In this document: one piece after another, positions 54,420 through 64,000 of the stretch
Position numbering within the stretch: the first letter of the stretch is position 1
Layout of the letters: each line of letters begins with the position of its first letter
Assembly: GCA_028564925.1 (NCBI GenBank)
Contig: CM053026.1
Coordinates: 607,620,457 to 607,684,456 of the forward strand
Length of the DNA stretch: 64,000 nt
Source: Lithobates sylvaticus
Taxonomy: Eukaryota; Chordata; Amphibia; Anura; Ranidae
Direction: 5' to 3'
Made by a program: the position numbers and the translations under genes
The notes under the pieces: generated by a model
Told to the model about the DNA's origin: nothing
The model's database searches: none
Seen by the model: only the letters and a program-made list of their open reading frames with translations

Positions 54420-55935
54420 ACCTGTGCCCCTAACCTCCTTTCCTTGGTTGTTGCCTATTGATTGTCCGCCTACAGCACAGCTAACGCTTCTACGCTCTTC
54501 TTTTTTGTATGTCTGGGATAAGGCCATTATAAAATATAGAATATCTTCACGTCCAGGACCCCTTACTTCGACATTGGGCAACCCAGGATTTCTACCCGGT
54601 CAATCAGATAATGTATTCCTTTGCTGGCAACCACTGTGCACATCGCTCATTTGGCATTCGCTCAATAGGGAGGGCCTGAAATCTCTAGGAGAACTTAGTT
54701 CTCCCCCCTCGTTCCAACAGTGGACATTGGCTACAATATTTCCAATTGGTCATTTTTTTTGAAGGGCTAGCTGGGGACTGGCAATGTGGAAATCTGATCC
54801 AGTTTGAGGAGCTGTGTCTTTGTCCAAGTGTTCGCACGTTTTATCTAAAATATATAGCATGCTACTGTTTCACGTATTTCCCAATTGCCCCTTCTACCTT
54901 TGAGACTGGGAGCGGGAATTGGGCAAGAGCCTGCCCCTGGAGGATTGGGATAAAGCTTTTACCTTCACTTTTAAGTCCACTCTAGCTTCTCATTCACAGG
55001 AAAGAAACTACAGATGTTAGTATTTATTAACCGAATTTATTAAAAAAAATCAACCCTGCTAAATCAGATTTATTTTGGAGATGTGGTGCGTTAAGAGGTA
55101 CACATTTACATGTGTAGTGATTGTGCCCATCAATAAAACCATTTTAATCGACCATATTCCAGCTTAGTAATTTGATCATGGGCAAGGTTTGGCCGGAGAC
55201 CCCAGAAGTAGCCCTCTTATCCATGATCCCGGGATCATTCCAATCTTTTAAGACGGGAATATTACGATTTCTGCTGATAGCGGGTAGAGGACTGATCCCC
55301 ATATATTTGGAAATCCTCTGCAATACCATCAATCCGGGAATGGGTAGCGGAAATGAATAATATATGCGCATGGAAGAGATGATAGCTTTAGCGAATGATA
55401 AGCACACTAAGTTTAGGGATGTGTGGACCCCTTGGATAGAACTTGATTCTCCTCCTCTCTTGTTATATCTAAGTGATAAGACATCGACACTGCATATTAA
55501 AAGGCTAAACTAGGTTGTCTCTTTGGGATAGAAAAAATTAGACAACATGGGACAACTGATTCTTCAAGCCGTCTTGAGTGCTATATTTGGCAGACACATT
55601 CCAGAGGACGCCATCCTGACATTACATTTTTTATTTTCCTTTTTGGGAGTTTCTTTGAGGGTGGGAAAAAGTGGACGCGAAGATAATTATACTATAAACA
55701 TGTCATGGCTTTGGTTTATGTTCTTTAGTCATCATGAGATAAGAGGATGTGATATAAGGCATATAGATATATTACTTATTTGTGCCATGTAAATGTAAAT
55801 GTTTTTATTATTGAGAGTGAGCCACACTCCCCTCCCTCTCTCTCTATTGGTATTTCTTTCTGTTTCTTTTGTTTTTTCTTTTCTTGTATAATTCCCAATA
55901 AAAAAATCATTATACACAATACAAAAAAAACAACT
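54420..55935 (+). pseudogene. Old L1/Tx1-like ORF2 C-terminal remnant and tail
   Basis: SSRPGPLTSTLGNPGFLPG, then GHFFEGLAGDWQCGNLIQFE, then MIPGSFQSFKTGILRFLLIA and MEEMIALANDKHTKFRDVW follow the order of the C-terminal region of Tx1/L1 ORF2 (after the RT). Many frame changes and stops separate them. An A-rich end with AATAAAAAAATC lies at 55895-55933. The RT and endonuclease domains are missing. Confidence 0.7.
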
Positions 55936-56093
55936 GGTGATCACTAAATCTGGTGCAGATGTGCAGAGTAACCAATCACTTTTCATTTCAGCTTGTTCAA
56001 CTAAGCTTTGACAATAAAGAAGCTGATTGGTTACTATGCACATCTGCACCAGATTCTGCGTGCACAGCTTTTACTAAATCTCCCCCACTGTGT
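55936..56093. mobile_element. Short palindromic MITE, relative of 16073-16221
   Basis: TGGTGATCACTAAATCTGGT at left and TTTTACTAAATCTCCCCC at right, with AACCAATCA...TGATTGGTTAC and TTCAACTAAGCTTTGACAA inside. It sits directly against the A-rich end of the LINE remnant. Confidence 0.7.
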
Positions 56094-58046
56094 TTGTGGG
56101 TTTCACTGGGCTGATTGCATCAGCCTGGACCCCTTACAGTTCCAACACCCATGTGTGGGAGTCTTTTCTTGAGGCGAGAAACAATCCTGAATGGAATTAA
56201 ACAATAAGACTGGAATTAATTGGAAATAAGTTATTACTACATTAGTGCATTCTCTACTTTATTGTTTTGCATTTAGATAATATTATCTTTTCATCCTAAA
56301 TAATCATAAAGGCCGTTTTTCACTTAGCTGCAGATGGCTGTAGTGCCCTCAATGGATTTATTAATAGAGCCATATATTATCCTTTGATTATCGCGCTCTG
56401 GCATTCTCTCTTTTTAACGTCGTATGTGTACCCCATTTTAGTGCAATAAAGATTTTAGACAAAAACTCTGCTTTTAAGCATCATCCATTTTTTGTGTTTG
56501 ACTATTGCAGGTCATTAAGTTGAATATGACATCTTTCTGTCTGTTCTGGGCCAAGACCAATAGATAAAAAAACAAAAGTGAATTCAATGAAGAAACACAT
56601 ACAATAAACGAGAGAATATAAAGTCCAGTCTTTATTGACAGTTATTGCATGTCAGTATGGTTGAGACTAAGAATTAGGGATCCTGCTTCAATTATATACA
56701 ACTCAATTGATTTCTCAATAAATTATATTGCAAGAGCAGTTTGCACTGAACACATGATCAATATACAAGTTGGTTGTTTATTGTAATTTCAATACTCATA
56801 AGGAAATCTCAAAATATATCACCATTATCTGCCAGATAATTATGTTGCCAGCGTGCAGTAAAGATTAATTCAAGAAGATTTTGAGCGTCTGAATGCATCA
56901 CGGTTTATAAATTAAATGTTTTGTTTTAAAAAAAAATTTGATTGCTGTAATACACAAGGATGCATTTTTATACCACACTAAAGTACAAATAATTCTTGTC
57001 TGTACACAAATGCTCAGCCAATGTCTGCTTATAAAATATATTTTCATTTAATTGATTTAATTAGAAGTGGTAAGCTAATGCAAAAGTCTTTTAAGAGATT
57101 CTCACATGCATTAATTTGTAGTATTAACATTAACTGCGAAAACAATCCCAAACAAGACTATAGATCTCATTTTGAAGAAATGTGTTTTTATGTAAAATGA
57201 AAATACTTTGTTTCTAATCTGTATTTGTAATTACTTCCACGAAGGGATGTTTGTGGATTAGTACAAAACTGAATTATTACATTAATGAGACCATCACTTT
57301 TTTTTTTGTTCTTTTAATTGTCTTAGCGCACAAACATATTGTACCGCTAGTGAATAAGGTAATTACATAGCATCTGCAAGAGTAGCAAAGACTCTCTGAG
57401 AATATTCATAAAAGATGTTATGGAAACCCTTTAGAATTGTATAGGTGATTGTGCCGAATTGATGTTTCGTCAGACAGGTTTATAAATTGGTCAGTGCCGG
57501 GCACTGAGGTCATTGTGTCCATACTGAGCACTTTTTCCTCAGTGTACTCCCTCCTTCCACTCCTGACCACTGTGCTCACCAAACTGACATGCACATGACT
57601 GAGGTGGTTTTAGTAGGAAAAGGCAGAGCCTAATGGGGTACTGAGAGACTAGTACCCCATCTGGTTGTTGATTGATGCATGTCAGTCCAATAGAGTCTTT
57701 TGAATCTGCCTACTGCCATTCTCTGTCAATCAAAAATAAGACATACCTGGTAGGGAACTAGTCTCTCAGTTCCCATCACACTCCTCCCACCATTTGATTC
57801 CAGTAATTTCTTCATCATTATCCCTGGCCCATTTGTTTACCTTTAGCTTTTGGCTGGGGGGTGCCTTGGTCGACAGCTTAATGGAGACAAGATACAGTAC
57901 TGTGCTGGAAGCTGTCACATTCATGAGTCAACTCTAAGTATTGGGGTACCTCTCTATGCCATCTTGGAGTTGATTCCTGACAGTTTCTGAATCGGCAAAC
58001 TGATGGTAATTCTTCAAGAAACTGATACTGCAATAGTGACAGGTTA
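56094..58046. other. No gene recognised
   Basis: AT-rich DNA. A small inverted pair (GAGAGACTAGTACCCC at 57640 and GGGAACTAGTCTCTCAG at 57753) hints at a repeat between about 57600 and 57800. No coding signal. Confidence 0.45.
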
Positions 58047-58050
58047 TTAA

Positions 58051-58852
58051 CCAGTTCCTTACCACGCTATAGCAAATAGATGGCTACAGTGTGGTCATCT
58101 AATTCTGGGAGGGCATCCATGGACGTCCTCCTAGAACCATGCCCCCCATGCACCCGCTGGGGCACACAGTCAGCATGCTCTGTGATCATTGTGTTCTTCT
58201 GACATGGCTGATCACAGATCAGGATAAAGGGCCAATCACAAAGGCCCTTTCCCATGTGATTAGCTATCTCCAATCATAGCTGATCACATGTAAACACACT
58301 TTACAGTTATCTGCATTCTTCTCCACACACTCTGTCACATTTTGAGGAGAGGAGATGATCAGTACAGCCCCAACAGTGCCAATCAGTGCTGCCTATCAGT
58401 CTCCATCAGTGCCACCTATCAATGCCAATTATCAATGCCAGCTATCAGTGCCGCCTATCAATGCCAACTATCAGTGCCTCCTCATCAGTGCCACCTGTCA
58501 ATGCCAACTATCAGTGCCTCCTATAAGTGTTCATCAGTGCCCATCAGTGTAGCCTCATCAGTGCCCATCAGTGTAGCCTCATCAGCGCCCATCAGTGAAA
58601 TTTTTTTTGCTACATTTTAGAACAGAAACCTACAAAAACATTTTTTTTTTTAATTTTCAGTCTTTTTTTTGTTTAGCAAAAAAAAAAAACCCAGTGGTGA
58701 TTAAATACCACCAAAAAGAAAGCTCTCTCTGTCTCAAAAAATTTATAAATTCATATGGGTTTTGCATGACCACAACTATCATTCAAAGTGCAACAGCACT
58801 TAAAGCTGAAAATTGACCTGGGCAGGAAGGGAAGTGCCCAGTATTGAAGTGG
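58051..58852 (-). mobile_element. TTAA-bounded high-copy repeat, full length
   Basis: TTAA at 58047-58050 and 58853-58856. The ends are CCAGTTCCTTACC and, on minus, CCACTTCAATACTGGGCAC. The interior includes a tandem block of CAGTGCC/TATCAATGCCA words (58370-58600) and the AAAGTGCAACAGCACT region shared with 40880-41345. Confidence 0.8.
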
Positions 58853-58990
58853 TTAAACTGGTACTATTCAGGCCAGTTTTAAAAATGCAACTCTCTTTGT
58901 TTTGTGTACCTGAGGTACACCTGAGATCATCCCTGCTAAAAAGAATGCTGCATCAACTTTAAGGCCTAATAATTATTCCTTGAGCCTTAA

Positions 58991-59718
58991 CTACTTGCTG
59001 ATCAGGCCACTTTTGACATTTTCACAAATGTATGCATTCAGGGACCCGGCCGCATCTACATGTCATATTGGGACACAGCGACTGTTGAGTACTTCCTGAT
59101 AAATGATTGCTCTGCGTGTGAAACATAGCTGCAGCACCATGTATGAATGGGTTATAAATAAGACCTAAGGATCAGGGACATGCAGTGAGGTCAGTTGTTG
59201 GTAGGGCACTAGCTAGTATCAGAGCCAGATGCACACAGGTTACATACGCCACGCACGTTAGAGCAAGAGCAAAAATTCTAGCACTAGACCTCCTCTGTAA
59301 CTCTAAACATGTAACGTGTAAACAATTTTAAAGTGTCGCCTATGGAGATTTTTTAGTACTAAAGTTTGGCGCCATTCCACAAGTGTGTGCGCAATTTTAA
59401 AGCATGACATGTTAGGTATCTATTTACTTGGGGTAACATCATCTTTCATATTATACAAAAACAGGCTAACTATAATGTGTTGGTTTCATGAATAAAAAAA
59501 AATATTTATTTTCAAAAATAAAACGCGTTTGAAAAATTGCTGCACAAATATTGTGTAACATAAAAAGTTGCAACAACCACCATTTTATTCCCTAGGGTGT
59601 CTGCTAAAACAATATATATATATATAATGTTTGGGGGTTCTGAGAACATTTCTAGCAAAAAAAATATTATATTTACATGAAAGAGAGAAGCATCAGAATT
59701 GCCCTGGGTGGCAAAGGG
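58991..59718. mobile_element. TTAA-type repeat containing the 18780 segment inverted
   Basis: TTAACTACTTGCTGATCAGG at left and GGTGGCAAAGGG with TTAA at right (about 59718). 59270-59440 is the complement of 18780-19000. A TA microsatellite lies at 59612-59628. Confidence 0.6.
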
Positions 59719-61126
59719 TTAATTACCATAAGTACTATACAAATAATTATTATATATTGTTTTTAAGGTAATTTACTATATTTTAAAAATCTGTACTCAA
59801 GCAGGTGGCTTAACAGATAAATTGCTGAAGTTTGGAGTTACACATTCCAACCAGTAATTTCACAGTAAATAGATAAATATTAAATTATGTTATAACATAT
59901 AGCATAATAATATATAATTTAGCTTTATTAACACAGTACCTTTTCAGCAGCAGAAGAGTCTCATTCTCCCTCTTAACTGTGTGAGAAAAACATGGGATTA
60001 TGAGTAAATCTTATACCCATAAACCCATGTTTTTTCATTCCAGAGGGTTGGGCTAGAAGGTAGTATATGTCTTTTAGACACATACCCTCTTCTATGACAC
60101 TGCAGTGAGAGGACAGCCTCCACTGCAGCATTTTTATTGGACAGCTGGGGCCAATGGTACTTTACCATTGGTCCAAGGCTCCATGCTGTCCATTGAGCTC
60201 AGTGCCTCTGACAAGAAGTGGGAGACACTTTGAGCTCATCCTCTCAGTCTGCTGCAAACAGAGTGTGCCAGCTTGTAGTTAAACTGGCCGCTCTTTATGA
60301 AGCTTCTGACAGGCTGCACAAGGAGCCTCGTATCTCCGGAACCATAGGTCCAAGGAGCCCCAACTTTGACCAGTGGTGGGGTAGGACTTGTTACCAACCC
60401 CCCAAATGTGGGGTCTCTGTGACCCCAGGTCACCAAACTACGACCCTTGGAGTTCATTTTTCTTTTTGTTTTTTTTTAATGTTCATGGCAGGTGCCTCAC
60501 ATGCCTCCCCTGACTGCACGTCCCTGCTAAGGATGCATTTCACTGTCCTTTTATGATCACCATTATTATTATGATAACCACACAATGCAGAAGCTGTGGT
60601 TCAAAGCATCTGCACTGTGTGGTTATCTTAATGATAATGATTATCAGATTTGGCTGCTGTATAAATCAAGCATATTGATCACTGTGCCTTTTTTATGAAG
60701 AAAATTCACTGCAGAGATGGTCCCCAATTTCCTTACGCTGTAACAGCCTGGAGCGTGCTTTGCTGCCTGCCCTCTCTGTGTATTGATGGCTTCTGCCAAT
60801 TTCCCCTTAGATTGACTAATAAAAAGAAGCTGCTGACTGACTGCTTTGCCGAGTGCCCTGTGACTAAAATTATTCTGCCAGAGCCGGAACCATGATATGA
60901 TTTTTGTGAAATGCGGTGCCAGGTGGTGTGACCTTGAAAAAGAAATGGTCCCTCCATGCTACAGTCTCCTGGGCCCCTCTAAATGAACTGATTGTTAATC
61001 AATGAGACATCATGCATACAAATTGTCCCTGTGGTCCAGAGGAGGTGATCAAGCTGTTATTGTAAATTGATCTGAAGGTAATGTCCTTTAATGTGCAATG
61101 ACAGTATAGTTGACAGCCACATTCAA
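59719..61126. other. No gene recognised
   Basis: Mixed DNA. Inverted words (GGACAGC near 60110-60195; CACACAATGCAGA against TCTGCACTGTGTGG at 60578-60622) suggest degraded repeats. Confidence 0.4.
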
Positions 61127-61990
61127 CTAGACATGTGCATTTCGCTTCGTTCCGAATCGAAATTCTGACAAATTTTTCATTACAATAGTAACTAATTTAA
61201 ACAGATCAGAAATAACGATTTGAAAAAAACTGACGAAATTCAAATCAAATTCGAAAACAAAATCGAATTGAAAAGAATTTGCAAACAAAATCGAATTTGA
61301 AAAGAATTTGAAAATAAATTTGAATCGAATTATAAAAAAAATAGTAATCGATTTTCTAAAAAATAATACAAGAAAATAGAATGTAAAATAGTAAAGCAAT
61401 AGAATAAAAAAGAATAGTAAAGAATAGAATTTAATAGAATGTAATAAAATAAAATAGAACATGACTGTCTTCTGAAATTCAAATTTTGAATAGTATAAAT
61501 TTGAATTTCGAGAATAGATTGGAAAATAATTCAAAACAATGGAAACTAAAATAATAGAATAGAATAGAAAAACAATAGAACAGAATAAAATATAATTTTT
61601 TTCTATTATATTATATTGTTTTTTTTCTTGTAAAAAAGAGCGGGGTGGGACTTTATATGATATGTTATTCTATTCTATTATATATAAAAAATCAATTCTG
61701 TTCTATTGTTTTTCTATTATATTCTTTTCTATTTTATTCTCATCTTTTCTATTCTAATTCAAAATAATTCTGTACGAAATTCAAATTTTGTATAGAATGA
61801 AATTGAATCTGAATAGAAAAGATTAGAATAGAAAAAAAAAAAAAAATAGAACAGAATAGAATAAAATATAATATATGTTCTATTGTGCTAGTCTATTCTT
61901 TTCTATTCAAATTCATTCTATACGAAATTTGAATTTAGAAAAATGGTTACATATAGTTTATTTTTCAAATGTGGTCGATTTTTTTTTCAC
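61127..61990. repeat. AT-rich pentanucleotide-like tract inside a TAGACATGTGC-family element
   Basis: It starts TAGACATGTGCATTTCGCTT followed by TTCCGAATCGAAATTC, as at 9048 and 48384. The body is a degenerate (AATAG/AATAGA)n tract, mirrored later as (TTCTA)n, with ATTCAAATTT-type words between. Long frames here translate simple sequence only. Confidence 0.65.
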
Positions 61991-64000
61991 AATTAAGTAA
62001 TTTTCTTGCAAAAAATAATAATCGAAACTTGTAAGCAAAAAGTTCAAGAAAAAGCCAACAATGTAAATTCATTGTGTATTTTATTGTCTAGCGATGCATG
62101 TCCTGGCCAGTCATGGTGAACAATGCCAAATGACCCACTGGCAGGTCACAATGACTACTCACACCAAATGACAAACATTGGCTGACAGCTAAATGTAAAC
62201 AAAGGGACAAGGATGGTGGCTAACTGCACTGACCAAATATGGGCATGGCTATACAGTATATGGTCAATAATATCATCCACCATACCCCTTCCCTCTGCCA
62301 CTCTCCTTTGTTTACATGTCAGCTACCAACTGCAATTTGTTTGGCATGAACAGTCATCAGGATTGGAGAATGTGGGACTAAAAAGTAGTCAAGGGGAGTA
62401 GGACTTCAACATGGAATAATAAGAGAAATGAAAACTAGATTCTTCAGGAAGGGGAGAAATAAGGCATTGGGACTGGACTGTCGAAGGTGGAGGTCAGGCA
62501 ATGGGGCATAATATTGAAGGGGTCAGTAGGATCAGGCTGTGATCAGTTGCAGACTTTGCTACATTTTGGAAATACAGCTCCACAAATGATGATATTCAAG
62601 CAGATGCTTCATGATTACAGTATGCCTCTTTAATTCTGCAGACATAATACCACATGCTGTGATGATTAGCATTGCAGCAGGGAACTATGCATGCACACTT
62701 GTGCAAATCCTAGTAGGGAAGAGCTGTGGGTTCAGACTGAATTTTACATGTTTAAACTAAATAGGGTGTTTGGCTGAGTTCCATCTCTGACTGCAGCAGA
62801 AAGGAAAATATTCAGTAATATTACTGCTGCAGCCGAATGTGACAGCTTCTCTCTGAGTGGTTGTTAGGAAGCCATTGGCTACTGGCATTCTAACAACCAG
62901 TGATGTATCCCCACCAGGTCCCACCCGGCCACTCAGCTGTCATCAACTGACAGCAGAATGTAAACAAGGGGTAGGCAAAACAGCAGACCCTTCAGGTCTA
63001 GTATAAATTTCAAGAGGGAACCCCATTCAAAAATAACATGAAATAAAGTGTGAGGCTCCCCTCAAAATCTATACCAGACCCTTATACGAGCATGCAGTCT
63101 GGTTGGCTAGGAAGGGGTGGGGGGGGGGGGAGTGCAAAACTACTGAACTATCTAACATGTACATGACACAGAGAGTGTGTCCTGAAGAGCAGGTACATTT
63201 CCCTGATATTTGAGTTGTGATCCCTATAAGAGGGCTGGTTTTGGAGACTCAGGAGTTATCACCCATGCAGGATGAGGTGTTCTGTGGGAGTTTGGCTAGA
63301 GAGAGAAAATGGTTCCCAGTACTCTCTGGATTCATAAGTCTGTATTAGGGACCCAGAATTGCAAACCTCCAAACCCTAAACACAAGGACTCTGGTCCTGA
63401 AGAGGTTAAGCCCCAGACAAGGGGGGCTTGAAATATAGCATGATGGAATGTGTCATTGAGGCAGCATTGGGTAGCTAACAAGCTGTAAGTAAGAGTGGAA
63501 GCGAGACACCTGTTGCTGAACTCCTGTGGCCTATCCAGCACCCTGAAACACAGAGGAACCCTATCCCCAGTGTGGGACCAAGAGATAGGCAGTGAGCCAG
63601 TTGTATGGTTCTTTTTTCTGCTAGAACTGTTTGCTTGACTTTGTGCTGAAGGAAGCTATTTATGTTACCTGTTTTGGTTGTGTTAATAATAAAAACTGTT
63701 TGCTTTTACAAACGGCTGCTGGTGATCTTGGGCACCAATATGGCAAAGGGCACATGCTCAACATATTGATGAGGATAAGGGCCTTTGGGTGAAGGGCTTA
63801 GCAGAATCTGGAAGCTCCTATTAAAATTCAGTGAAAAAATAAAACTGTTCATAGTACCCCTATTCATCTATTCATTCACAATAAAAAAAAATAATTAGTG
63901 AACACACAGGTACACTTTGACAAGTCCTTTACTAAAACAAAATAAAAAAAAGTCTCATGATGTAAATCCATCTTCAATCATGTCCAGCAATGCAGATCCT
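61991..64000. other. No gene recognised
   Basis: About 2 kb without a supported gene. AATAATAAAAACTG near 63690 with pyrimidine-rich sequence before it could be the end of an LTR-like repeat, but no partner end was found. A G run lies at 63118-63131. Confidence 0.4.

Noticed and set aside
54424-54762. Possible host exon (112-aa frame)
   Set aside because: The residues follow the C-terminal part of Tx1/L1 ORF2 and continue downstream as a broken LINE with an A-rich end.
58342-58620. Repetitive open frames rich in ISAAYQCQ
   Set aside because: Translation of a short tandem block inside a TTAA-bounded repeat.
59521-59532. AAACGCGTTT, resembling the ribozyme box
   Set aside because: No CUGANGA, helix II or inverted repeat nearby; likely chance.
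61650-61666. GTGGGACTTTATATGA, identical to the end of the 34557 repeat
   Set aside because: A 16-bp match only, in AT-rich DNA, with no extension on either side.

Overview
This window is vertebrate, non-coding, repeat-dense DNA. I infer an anuran amphibian, most likely a ranid frog. The evidence is Tx1/L1-like LINEs, a Ty3/Gypsy element with a chromodomain, Tc1 transposons, and several high-copy short families (palindromic elements with termini like TGCCGCGTACACACG, and TTAA-flanked elements starting CCACTT) that I recall as typical of Rana/Lithobates-type genomes. The species call rests on memory of repeat styles and was not tested by a search. I found no convincing host exon, tRNA or rRNA. 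Every long reading frame that looks protein-coding belongs to a transposable element.

Layout. 1-5022: a Tx1/L1-like LINE in two opposed pieces (ORF1 plus leader on minus, ORF2 RT-to-tail on plus), as twin priming would produce. 5028-5941: a solo-LTR-like fossil. 6922-8088: a Tc1-like element whose catalytic core is replaced by a short palindromic element. 9.0-14 kb: a minisatellite-bearing repeat, a PIF/Harbinger-type MITE, a SINE-like repeat with a hammerhead-ribozyme-like box, hAT-type pieces and a TTAA-bounded repeat. 14.2-17.6 kb: mostly unassigned AT-rich DNA. 17.7-18.5 kb: a fold-back repeat. 19.9-22.0 kb: a hAT MITE with exact target duplications, a head-to-head repeat and a second Tc1-like element.

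22.4-34.6 kb is a nested stack. A broken Ty3/Gypsy element is interrupted by a solo LTR and by an apparently complete 7.0-kb Tx1-like LINE (25941-32960). That LINE has a 16-bp target duplication, a 1269-aa ORF2 and a 396-aa ORF1. 34.6-36.8 kb is a palindromic repeat with a third, truncated arm, another hammerhead-like box and a solo LTR of the same Gypsy family. 36.8-41.6 kb holds CR1/L2-like and L1-like LINE remnants, each interrupted by a MITE with a recognisable target duplication. 42.4-49.4 kb is a mosaic of MITEs, a 23-bp minisatellite inside a hAT element, and a second copy of the hammerhead-bearing SINE-like repeat. 49.4-64 kb is mostly unassigned DNA with one old LINE ORF2 remnant (54420-55935), several TTAA-bounded repeats and an AT-rich pentanucleotide tract.

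The strongest candidate for something unusual is the recurring CTGANGA...GAAACGCGTC architecture in different repeat families. At one site the conserved hammerhead core nucleotides are all present. Penelope-like and SINE-like elements carrying such ribozymes are known from the literature, so the class is not new, but the particular carriers here may be undescribed.
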